DNA from: Streptomyces bicolor
GTDB taxonomy: Bacteria; Actinomycetota; Actinomycetes; Streptomycetales; Streptomycetaceae
Length of the DNA stretch: 64,000 bases
NCBI RefSeq assembly: GCF_000719285.1
Contig: NZ_JOFS01000002.1
Location: 248,001 to 312,000, forward strand
Direction of reading: 5' to 3'
A program made the position numbers and the translations under genes. Under the pieces are notes generated by a model that worked only from the letters and a program-made list of their open reading frames with translations, made no database searches and was not told the origin of the DNA. Numbering within the stretch: position 1 is the stretch's first letter; every line of letters begins with the position of its first letter. Shown here piece after piece: positions 8,293 through 15,554 of this stretch.

Positions 8293-8859
8293 GTGGACAA
8301 CGACGTCTCTGCGGGAAGCGGAATCACCACCGTGGTCGGCCGACTCGCCCTGGGCATCACCCTGTTGGCCTTCGGGCTGGGGTACACCGGCGTGATCGAC
8401 GGTGTGTCGGCTGCTGACGCCGTATCAATCGCCCAGTACGTGGGCGGCATAGCCCTCTTCGTCGCCGGTCTCATGGCTTTGCGTGACCGTGACTCCGCGA
8501 ACGGGACCGCGTTCGTGGTGCTCGGCGCCCTGTGGTTCACCTGGGCCGTCTCCGCGGACGCCCAAGTCTCCGCCAACGCGGCCGGGTTGTTCCTGCTGCT
8601 GTTCGCCCTTGTGGCGCTGTCTCTGACGCTCGCGGGTGGGGACCAGCTGGGTCAGGGTGCGTACGGGCTGTTCTTCGTGTCGCTGCTGCTCATGGCTGTC
8701 GCCAACTTTGCCGACAGTGACGGGCTCAGCAAGGTCGGCGGATGGTTCGCCGTCGCCGCGGGTGCGGTGGCTTGGTACGCGGCTACTGCGGCTCTTGCCC
8801 ACTGGCCGGCTGCCCTTCCGCGACGCGCTGCAGACCGGGGAGTGACGGCCACCGGTTAG
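8293..8859 (+). CDS. GPR1/FUN34/YaaH (SatP-like) membrane protein
   Basis: Integral membrane protein of 188 residues with six hydrophobic segments, the size and topology of the acetate/succinate channel family GPR1/FUN34/YaaH. The GTG start at 8293 has GAAGGGAG about 8 nt upstream. The actinobacterial members lack the full NPAPLGL signature of characterised proteins and I do not see it here, so acetate transport is a family-level inference. It stands alone and is followed by a strong terminator. Confidence 0.6.
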   Translation: MDNDVSAGSGITTVVGRLALGITLLAFGLGYTGVIDGVSAADAVSIAQYVGGIALFVAGLMALRDRDSANGTAFVVLGALWFTWAVSADAQVSANAAGLFLLLFALVALSLTLAGGDQLGQGAYGLFFVSLLLMAVANFADSDGLSKVGGWFAVAAGAVAWYAATAALAHWPAALPRRAADRGVTATG

Positions 8860-8898
8860 CTGCGCAGGCCGGGGGTTGGGCGGCCCCCGGCGTTGATA

Positions 8899-8938
8899 AC
8901 GGACCCCCCGTGTCTGGTGGCAACACGTGGGGGTCCGT
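8899..8938. terminator. Bidirectional stem-loop terminator
   Basis: Near-perfect inverted repeat, ACGGACCCCCCGTGT at 8899-8913 with ACACGTGGGGGTCCGT at 8923-8938, 9-nt loop, TTCT after the right arm. It lies between convergent genes and can serve the membrane-protein gene and glmS. Confidence 0.85.
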
Positions 8939-8965
8939 TCTCTTCGTCGGCCTCTGCGGGTGAGT

Positions 8966-9010
8966 GGGGGGGGGGGGCTGGTCGCGCAGTTCCCCGCGCC
9001 CCTAGGGGCG
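8966..9010 (+). repeat. Poly-G tract and dispersed repeat, family B copy 1
   Basis: Twelve consecutive G residues (8966-8977) run into GCTGGTCGCGCAGTTCCCCG and the dyad CGCCCCTAGGGGCG. The same unit occurs inverted at 21521-21551. This family is very common between Streptomyces genes. Here it abuts the glmS stop codon. Confidence 0.72.
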
Positions 9011-10828
9011 CTACTCCACCGTCACCGACTTGGCGAGGTTCCTCGGCTTGTCGATGTCGCGGCCCAGGGTCAATGCCGTGTGGTAGGCGAGGAGTTGGAG
9101 CGGGATGCCCATCAGGATCGGGTCCAGTTCGTCCTCGTTCTTCGGGACCACGATCGTCTGGTCGGCCTTCTCCTGGGGCTGGTGGGCCACCGCGAGGATC
9201 TTGCCGCTGCGGGCCTTGATCTCCTCCATGGCGGCGCGGTTCTTCTCCAGGAGGTCGTCGTCGGGGACGATCGCGACCGTGGGGAGGGCGGGCTCGATCA
9301 GGGCCAGGGGGCCGTGCTTGAGCTCGGAGGCGGGGTAGGCCTCGGCGTGGATGTAGGAGACCTCCTTGAGCTTCAGGGAGGCCTCGCGGGCGACGGGGTA
9401 GCCCCGGACGCGGCCGATGAACAGCATCGAGCGGGCCTCGGCGTACTGCTGGGCCAGCTTCTCGATCTCCGCCTCCTGCTCCATGATCTCGGCGATCTGG
9501 CCGGGCAGCTTGCGCAGGCCCTCGATGATCCGCTTGCCGTCGCGGACGGAGAGGTCGCGGGTGCGGCCCAGGTGGAGCGCGAGCAGGGCGAAGGCCACGG
9601 TCGTGTTCGTGAAGCATTTCGTCGAGACCACGCACACCTCGGGGCCCGCGTGGACGTAGATGCCGCCGTCGGCCTCGCGGGCGATCGCGGAGCCGACCAC
9701 GTTCACCACGCCCAGCACCCGCGCGCCCTTGCGCTTCAGCTCCTGCACGGCGGCGAGGACGTCGTACGTCTCACCGGACTGGGATACGGCGATGTAGAGG
9801 GTGTCGGGGTCGACGACCGCGTTGCGGTAGCGGAACTCCGACGCCGGCTCGGCGTCCGCGGGGATACGGGCCAGCTCCTCGATCATCTGGGCGCCGATCA
9901 TGCCCGCGTGGTACGAGGTGCCGCAGCCGAGGATCTTCACGCGGCGGATCTGGCGGGCCTCGCGGGCGTCCAGGTTGAGGCCGCCGAGGTGCACGGTGGA
10001 GAAGCGGTCGTCGATGCGGCCGCGCAGGACGCGGTCCACGGCGTCGGCCTGCTCGTGGATCTCCTTGTGCATGTAGGTGTCGTGGCCGCCCATGTCGTAC
10101 GAGGCCGCCTCCCACTCCACGGTGGTGGGCTCGGCCGTGGTGCGGGTGCCCTCCGTGGTGTACGTGCGGAAGTCGTCGGCCTTCAGGGTGGCCATCTCGC
10201 CGTCGTCCAGCGTCACTATCTGCCGCGTGTGGGCGACCAGCGCGGCGATGTCCGAGGCGACGAACATCTCCTTCTCGCCGATGCCGAGGACGACCGGGGA
10301 GCCGTTGCGGGCCACGACGATGCGGTCCGGGAAGTCGGCGTGCAGGACGGCGATGCCGTATGTGCCCTCGATGAGCCGGAGGGTCTCGCGGACCTTGTCC
10401 TCCAGCTTCTCCTGCTGCGAGCGGGCGATGAGGTGGACCAGGACCTCGGTGTCGGTCTCGGAGAGGAACTCGACGCCGTCCGCCTCCAGCTTGCGGCGCA
10501 GGTCGGAGGCGTTGTCGATGATGCCGTTGTGGACGACGGCGACCTTGCCCTCGGCGTCCAGGTGCGGGTGGGCGTTCACGTCGGAGGGGGCGCCGTGGGT
10601 GGCCCAGCGGGTGTGGGCGATGCCGGTCGTGCCCTTGAAGCGGGCCGGGACCTTGGCCTCCAGGTCGCGGACCCGGCCCTTGGCCTTGACCGTCTTCAGG
10701 CCCGACGCCTTCGGGGAGGTGACGGCGATGCCCGCCGAGTCGTAGCCGCGGTACTCCAGGCGCTGGAGGCCTTCGAGCAGCAGGGGAGCTACGTCACGCT
10801 TCCCGATGTATCCGACGATTCCACACAT
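9011..10828 (-). CDS. glmS: Glutamine-fructose-6-phosphate aminotransferase (isomerizing)
   Basis: Makes glucosamine-6-phosphate from fructose-6-phosphate and glutamine, first step toward UDP-GlcNAc. Length 605 residues, full size. The catalytic Cys follows the initiator Met (MCGIVGYIGKRD). An N-terminal Ntn glutaminase domain carries GIAHTRWATHGAPS. Two SIS domains follow, with CGTSYHAG and SQSGETYDVLAA, ending in DKPRNLAKSVTVE. Streptomyces often have two glmS genes; this copy occupies the position of the one I recall near the des cluster (glmS2). The upstream small gene is 46 bp away and probably cotranscribed. Confidence 0.95.
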   Translation of the reverse strand: MCGIVGYIGKRDVAPLLLEGLQRLEYRGYDSAGIAVTSPKASGLKTVKAKGRVRDLEAKVPARFKGTTGIAHTRWATHGAPSDVNAHPHLDAEGKVAVVHNGIIDNASDLRRKLEADGVEFLSETDTEVLVHLIARSQQEKLEDKVRETLRLIEGTYGIAVLHADFPDRIVVARNGSPVVLGIGEKEMFVASDIAALVAHTRQIVTLDDGEMATLKADDFRTYTTEGTRTTAEPTTVEWEAASYDMGGHDTYMHKEIHEQADAVDRVLRGRIDDRFSTVHLGGLNLDAREARQIRRVKILGCGTSYHAGMIGAQMIEELARIPADAEPASEFRYRNAVVDPDTLYIAVSQSGETYDVLAAVQELKRKGARVLGVVNVVGSAIAREADGGIYVHAGPEVCVVSTKCFTNTTVAFALLALHLGRTRDLSVRDGKRIIEGLRKLPGQIAEIMEQEAEIEKLAQQYAEARSMLFIGRVRGYPVAREASLKLKEVSYIHAEAYPASELKHGPLALIEPALPTVAIVPDDDLLEKNRAAMEEIKARSGKILAVAHQPQEKADQTIVVPKNEDELDPILMGIPLQLLAYHTALTLGRDIDKPRNLAKSVTVE

Positions 10829-10874
10829 ATATACGTATCCCTCAAGTTCCGTGAGTGGCGGCTCGGCGGTGGAC

Positions 10875-11132
10875 TCAGCCGTAGACGATCCGGCGAAGTT
10901 GCCTGAGCGTGAGCTCCGGCGGGGCCACCGCCCGGTATTTCAGGTCCGCCTCGATCCGTTCGAAGATCGTCGCGTTCACCAGGCCCTGGGCCTGGAGCTC
11001 GCGGTGGCGGCGACGGACGTAGTCCTCGGTCGTCTCGTCGAAGTAGGCGAGCACGTCCTGGATCACCCGCAGCGCCTCGCCCCGGTTCAGGGGGGTGGTG
11101 CGGGTCAGGTGATCAACAAGGTCGTCGTGCAC
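10875..11132 (-). CDS. Conserved small protein upstream of glmS, unknown
   Basis: 85 residues, mostly helical and charged, with no signal peptide or membrane segment. It contains NRGEALRVIQDVLAYFDE and ends QLRRIVYG. The GTG start has AGGAT about 10 nt upstream. It lies 46 bp before glmS in the same direction. I do not recognise the family; codon use is typical of a real gene. Confidence 0.65.
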   Translation of the reverse strand: MHDDLVDHLTRTTPLNRGEALRVIQDVLAYFDETTEDYVRRRHRELQAQGLVNATIFERIEADLKYRAVAPPELTLRQLRRIVYG

Positions 11133-11174
11133 TCGGTAGATCCTGGGTTATCGGCGACTGGTACGCAAGAATCC

Positions 11175-11253
11175 TGCCCGATTTCGGGCACGAGCGTGTC
11201 AAAGGGCTTTGGGACAGTCATGGGACACCCATGGACAGTTATGGGAGACCCAT
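11175..11253. promoter_or_regulatory. Palindrome and tandem operator-like repeats before the phosphatase gene
   Basis: Between divergent genes there is first a dyad, TGCCCGATTTCGGGCA (11175-11190). It is followed by two adjacent 21-bp units, GGACAGTCATGGGACACCCAT (11212-11232) and an almost identical copy (11233-11253, two changes). Each unit holds an ATGGG-N3-CCCAT dyad. Exact 21-bp phasing, two helical turns, is typical of paired repressor or activator sites. The regulator is unknown. Confidence 0.6.
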
Positions 11254-11313
11254 GGGTGTTCGTTGATCGGTTGTTTCGCGGGGGGATGTGTGCGGCGAGC
11301 AGCTTGTGTGGCC

Positions 11314-12924
11314 ATGGACATTCCTCGCATGGGAGTACCCCAGCAGCTGGCCGAGCGTATGAGCATGGCCGAGCAGCACGAGTACCTGCGCGCCAGGTTC
11401 TCGCGGCGCAACATGATCAGAGGCGGCGCCGTCACGCTCGGCGCCGTCGCGGGTGGCGCGTTCGTGCCGGGCGCCACCGCACAGGCCGCCGTACCGACAC
11501 AGCGGACCGCCACCGAGACCGTCGACGGCGCCCTCGTCGCCCCCTTCGGCCGCCACCTCGCCTACGGCAACGACCCGCGCACCGAGATGACCATCTCGTG
11601 GCAGGTGCCGGTCGCGGTGAAGAAGCCGTTCGTGCGCATCGGCGCCCACCCCTGGGACCTCTCCCGCAGGATCGAGGCCGAGGTGCGCACCCTCTACACC
11701 CCGGCCGGCGTCGGAGCGAGCGCCGATCACACGCAGTACTACGTCCACGCCCGACTGGCTCACCTGCGCCCCGGCCGTACGTACTACTACGGCGTCGGCC
11801 ACGAGGGCTTCGACCCCGCCGAACGCCACCTCCTGGGTACCCTCGGCACCTTCACCACCGCCCCCGCCCTCCCCCACTCTCGGCTTCGCTCGAGCGGGGG
11901 GACCCCCATGCCGCCGTTCACCTTCACCGCCTTCGGCGACCAGGGTGTCAGCTACCACGCGCTGGCCAACGACAGCCTGATCCTCGGCCAGAACCCGGTC
12001 TTCCACCTGCACGCCGGCGACATCGCGTACGGCGACCCGGCCGGCCAGGGCAAGGCCTCCGACACGGGCTTCGACTCGCGCACCTGGGACCAGTTCCTCT
12101 ACCAGACCGAGTCGGTCGCCAAGTCCGTCCCGTGGATGGTGTCGTACGGCAACCACGACATGGAGGCCTGGTACTCGCCCAACGGCTACGGCGGCGAGGA
12201 GGCCCGCTTCACGCTCCCCGACAACGGGCCGGACCGGAAGAACCTGCCGGGCGTGTACTCCTTCGTCTACGGCAACACGGCGGTCGTCTCGCTCGACCCC
12301 AACGACGTGTCGTACGAGATCCCCGCCAACCTGGGCATATCTGGCGGTACCCAGACCACATGGTTCGAGGGGCAGCTGAAGAAGTTCCGCGCGGCCCCCG
12401 ACATCGACTTCGTCGTCGTGTTCTTCCACCACTGCGCGTACTGCACGTCCACGGCGCACGCCTCGGAAGGCGGTGTGCGACAGGAGTGGGTGCCGCTGTT
12501 CGAGAAGTACCAGGTGGATCTGGTCATCAACGGCCACAACCACCAGTACGAGCGCACGGACGTGATCAAGGGGAACGAGGTCACCAAGAAGCTGCCGATC
12601 GGCGGCACGGCCTACCCCGAGACCGACGGTGTCGTCTATGTCACGGCGGGCGCGGCCGGTCGCAGTCTCTACGCGTTCAGCGCGCCGGACTCCTACGAGG
12701 GGCACGAGAACGAGGTCGACTCCGTGGCGTCCTTCGTCAACCTCAAGGACGGCAAGCAGAACGAGACGGTCGCCTGGTCGCGCGTGCGCTACCTGAACTA
12801 CTCGTTCCTGCGCGTGGACGTGAACCCCGCACCGAGGGGCCGGTACGCGACCCTGAAGGTGCAGGGCATCGCCGAGACGGGGGACCGGATCGACCACTTC
12901 ACGGTGGCCCGCCGGGCCAAGTAG
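11314..12924 (+). CDS. Tat-exported purple acid phosphatase-like metallophosphoesterase
   Basis: About 536 residues. A twin-arginine signal (RFSRRNMIRGGAVTLG) is followed by an Ala-rich h-region and AQA-type cleavage site. An N-terminal fibronectin-like domain of purple acid phosphatases (about 60-180) precedes the metallophosphoesterase core: FTAFGDQG, HAGDIAYG, SYGNHDMEAWY, VVFFHHCAYC and NGHNHQYER. These supply the metal-binding Asp, Asn and His. It likely cleaves phosphomonoesters outside the cell. The start could be ATG 11314 or 11329. About 15 codons (11866-11910) come from a dispersed repeat inserted in frame between the two domains. Confidence 0.85.
   Translation: MDIPRMGVPQQLAERMSMAEQHEYLRARFSRRNMIRGGAVTLGAVAGGAFVPGATAQAAVPTQRTATETVDGALVAPFGRHLAYGNDPRTEMTISWQVPVAVKKPFVRIGAHPWDLSRRIEAEVRTLYTPAGVGASADHTQYYVHARLAHLRPGRTYYYGVGHEGFDPAERHLLGTLGTFTTAPALPHSRLRSSGGTPMPPFTFTAFGDQGVSYHALANDSLILGQNPVFHLHAGDIAYGDPAGQGKASDTGFDSRTWDQFLYQTESVAKSVPWMVSYGNHDMEAWYSPNGYGGEEARFTLPDNGPDRKNLPGVYSFVYGNTAVVSLDPNDVSYEIPANLGISGGTQTTWFEGQLKKFRAAPDIDFVVVFFHHCAYCTSTAHASEGGVRQEWVPLFEKYQVDLVINGHNHQYERTDVIKGNEVTKKLPIGGTAYPETDGVVYVTAGAAGRSLYAFSAPDSYEGHENEVDSVASFVNLKDGKQNETVAWSRVRYLNYSFLRVDVNPAPRGRYATLKVQGIAETGDRIDHFTVARRAK
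11866..11910 (+). repeat. Short palindromic repeat inserted in frame inside the phosphatase gene
   Basis: Contains CCCCCACTCTCGGCTTCGCT followed by CGAGCGGGGGGACCCCCATG, able to fold as a hairpin around TTCG. This is a recognisable Streptomyces intergenic repeat. Here it supplies 15 codons (LPHSRLRSSGGTPMP) with no stop and no frameshift, at the boundary between the two domains. Confidence 0.65.
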
Positions 12925-12942
12925 GCCGGACGGCTAGGCGCA

Positions 12943-13797
12943 CTACATCCGTTTGAGCACCGCCTGCTTGGCCATGGTGAACTCCTCGTCCGTCAGCACG
13001 CCCGTGCGATGGAGCTCGCCCAGTTCGCGCAGGCGGCGCAGGAGGGCGTCGTGGTCCTGCGTCACGGCGTCCGGTGGCGCCTGAGCGGCGGCCGTGGTGG
13101 CCGGGTGCGGCAGGCGGGCCTGGACCGCCGCCGCGACCAGGGCCATCAGCGGGTCCTTCTTGAAGCCCCACAGCTCCACCGAGTTGGGGTCGTACTTGGG
13201 CGGGGCCTTGGTGGGCGCATTCCTGACGGTGAAGCGGAGGTAGCCGTTCTCCAGGCCCGCCGCCGGATGCCACTCCACCGCCGTGATGTCGGTGAGCGTG
13301 AGGGTGCGGCTGCCGGCGGCGGCCTTGGCGTCCTCCGTCTTCCAGTTCCACTCCAGCCGGATGTGCTCGCCGTCGAAGCTCGCGGTGCCGTCCCCGGCCG
13401 AGACGGACAGGGGCACGGAGGGCCCCGGCACCAGATACTCGTCGACCGGGTCGGCGGGGACCTGGTCCAGGAACAGGGCGCCCCGGACCTCGTCCACGAA
13501 GTACTCGGCGACTCCGTAGCGGTCGGAATCGACGATCAGCTGGTACGGGTCGTTGGGCTCGGTGAGGCGGCCGCCCGTGGCGTGCAGCAGCGGGTCGGCG
13601 CCGTCGCGCAGACGCAGGCGCAGCCGCCCGGCCTTCTTGCCCTGCTCGAAGGAGACGCCCGCCAACGCCCCCAGGGGGACGACCAGTTCACCCAGCGTCT
13701 TGCGGAACAGGCTGACGTTCTTGTCCCGCCCTGGGGTCAGCCGCAGGGCGTCGCCGTCGAAGACCCACGTGCCGTCCTTCTGGATGATTTCCGCCAT
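12943..13797 (-). CDS. DUF4429 domain protein with C-terminal SHOCT domain
   Basis: 284 residues from ATG 13797. It appears to hold two similar beta-rich modules, each starting with a GTWVFDGDALRL / GTASFDGEHIRLEW type strand, as in DUF4429 proteins. A C-terminal SHOCT motif follows (RRLRELGELHRTGVLTDEEF). SHOCT segments are short helical elements on proteins that oligomerise or bind partners. No signal or membrane segment. Function is unknown. It is divergent from the hexosaminidase gene. Confidence 0.75.
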   Translation of the reverse strand: MAEIIQKDGTWVFDGDALRLTPGRDKNVSLFRKTLGELVVPLGALAGVSFEQGKKAGRLRLRLRDGADPLLHATGGRLTEPNDPYQLIVDSDRYGVAEYFVDEVRGALFLDQVPADPVDEYLVPGPSVPLSVSAGDGTASFDGEHIRLEWNWKTEDAKAAAGSRTLTLTDITAVEWHPAAGLENGYLRFTVRNAPTKAPPKYDPNSVELWGFKKDPLMALVAAAVQARLPHPATTAAAQAPPDAVTQDHDALLRRLRELGELHRTGVLTDEEFTMAKQAVLKRM

Positions 13798-13828
13798 GGG
13801 GTGGATTGTTCCACCGGTTTCACGGGAG

Positions 13829-13844
13829 AGTGGTCCAGACCTCT
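13829..13844. promoter_or_regulatory. DasR-responsive element (dre)
   Basis: AGTGGTCCAGACCTCT matches the dre consensus (A-C/G-TGGTCTAGACCA-C/G-T) at 14 of 16 positions. It is 34 bp upstream of the hexosaminidase start, where DasR would block transcription until glucosamine-6-phosphate is present. Confidence 0.75.
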
Positions 13845-13877
13845 TGGAGCTCAACGGCTCATGGAAGGGACACGCTT

Positions 13878-15479
13878 GTGAGAGCTCGCCGTGTGAGACA
13901 GCACCACAGAACGCTGCGCCTTCTCGGTTCCCTGCTGCTGGTCGCGATGGGTGTCTCCGTGACAGGAGCCGCTCCCGCGCAGGCGGCCTCGCCCACCCCG
14001 CTCGACCGCGTGGTCCCCGCGCCCGCGTCGGTCGCCCCGAGCGGATCCCCCTACCGGATCACCCCCGACACGCGCATCCGTGTCGACGACTCCCGTGAGG
14101 CCCGCCGCACGGGCGAGTACCTCGCGACCGTCCTCCGCCCCTCCACCGGCTACCGCCTCCCCGTCACCGCCCACGGCGCCGGAGGCATCCGACTCCGCCT
14201 CGCCGAGGGCCCCTTCGGCGCCGAGGGCTACCGCCTCGACAGCGGCCGCAAGGGCGTCACCATCACCGCCGCCAAGCCCGCCGGCCTCTTCCACGGAGTG
14301 CAGACCCTGCGCCAGCTGCTCCCGCCGGCCGTCGAGAAGGACTCCGTCCAGCCCGGCCCCTGGCTGGTCGCGGGCGGCACGATCCAGGACACCCCGCGCT
14401 ACGGCTGGCGCGGCGCGATGCTCGACGTCTCCCGGCACTTCTTCACCGTCGACCAGGTCAAGCGGTACATCGACCAGCTCGCCCTCTACAAGATCAACAA
14501 GCTGCATCTGCACCTCAGCGACGACCAGGGCTGGCGCATCGCCATCGACTCCTGGCCACGCCTCGCGACCTACGGCGGCTCCACCCAGGTCGGCGGCGGC
14601 CCCGGCGGCCACTACACCAAGGCCGACTACAAGGAGATCGTCCGCTATGCCGCCTCCCGCTATCTGGAGGTCGTCCCCGAGATCGACATGCCCGGCCACA
14701 CCAACGCGGCGCTGGCGTCCTACGCCGAGCTGAACTGCGACGGGGTGGCGCCGCCGCTCTACACCGGCACGGACGTCGGCTTCAGCTCGCTGTGCGTCGG
14801 CAAGGAGATCACGTACGACTTCGTGGACGACGTGATCCGGGAGCTGGCCGCGCTCACGCCGGGCAGGTACCTCCACATCGGCGGTGACGAGGCGCACTCC
14901 ACCAGCCACGCGGACTACGTGAAGTTCATGGACCGGGTGCAGCCGATCGTCGCCGAGTACGGCAAGACCGTGATCGGCTGGCACCAGCTCACCGGGGCGA
15001 ACCCCTCGCGGGGGGCTCTGGCGCAGTACTGGGGGCTGGACGGTACGAGTGCGGAGGAGAAGGCGCAGGTCGCTGCGGCGGCGCGGGGCGGGACCGGGAT
15101 CATTCTCTCGCCCGCCGACCGGATCTACCTCGACATGAAGTACACCGCCGACACTCCGCTGGGGCTGGACTGGGCGGGGCTGGTGGAGGTGAAGCGGTCG
15201 TACGACTGGGATCCGGGCACCTACCTTCCGGGGGCGCCCGCTTCGGCGATCCGGGGTGTCGAGGCGCCGCTGTGGACGGAGACGATCGCCAAGTCCGCCG
15301 ACATCGAGTACATGGCCTTCCCGAGGCTCGCGGGTGCCGCGGAGCTGGGCTGGTCGCCGGCTTCCACGCATGAGTGGGAGGCTTACAAGGTGCGGCTTGC
15401 GGCGCAGGGGCCTCGGTGGGAGGCGCTGGGGATCGGGTACTACCGGTCGCCGCAGGTTCCCTGGCAGACGGCTGAGTAA
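13878..15479 (+). CDS. Secreted GH20 beta-N-acetylhexosaminidase
   Basis: Releases terminal GlcNAc/GalNAc from chitin oligomers and related glycans outside the cell. 533 residues from GTG 13878, which has GAAGGGA 8 nt upstream. Sec signal peptide ends near APAQAAS. A GH20 N-terminal domain is followed by the catalytic TIM barrel starting RGAMLDVSRHFFTVDQVKRY. The catalytic Asp-Glu pair is in HIGGDEAHS (residues 337-338), with LHLHLSDDQGWRI and late PLWTETI (substrate-site Trp). It closely resembles the S. plicatus type enzyme. The DasR site upstream and glmS nearby fit GlcNAc metabolism. Confidence 0.94.
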   Translation: MRARRVRQHHRTLRLLGSLLLVAMGVSVTGAAPAQAASPTPLDRVVPAPASVAPSGSPYRITPDTRIRVDDSREARRTGEYLATVLRPSTGYRLPVTAHGAGGIRLRLAEGPFGAEGYRLDSGRKGVTITAAKPAGLFHGVQTLRQLLPPAVEKDSVQPGPWLVAGGTIQDTPRYGWRGAMLDVSRHFFTVDQVKRYIDQLALYKINKLHLHLSDDQGWRIAIDSWPRLATYGGSTQVGGGPGGHYTKADYKEIVRYAASRYLEVVPEIDMPGHTNAALASYAELNCDGVAPPLYTGTDVGFSSLCVGKEITYDFVDDVIRELAALTPGRYLHIGGDEAHSTSHADYVKFMDRVQPIVAEYGKTVIGWHQLTGANPSRGALAQYWGLDGTSAEEKAQVAAAARGGTGIILSPADRIYLDMKYTADTPLGLDWAGLVEVKRSYDWDPGTYLPGAPASAIRGVEAPLWTETIAKSADIEYMAFPRLAGAAELGWSPASTHEWEAYKVRLAAQGPRWEALGIGYYRSPQVPWQTAE

Positions 15480-15503
15480 GAGGAGCCGACGGGAAAAGGC
15501 TGA

Positions 15504-15538
15504 CGGGCACCTCGGAGGACCGTACTCCGAGGTGCCCG
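15504..15538. terminator. Bidirectional stem-loop terminator
   Basis: Perfect 14-bp stem (CGGGCACCTCGGAG and its complement) with a 7-nt loop between the convergent hexosaminidase gene and desD. Confidence 0.88.
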
Positions 15539-15554
15539 CCCGTCTTCGGGGGCC

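Noticed and set aside
8927..10906. Plus-strand frame opposite glmS
   Set aside because: Antisense shadow; repetitive Val/Leu/Gly/Asp content and no start signal.
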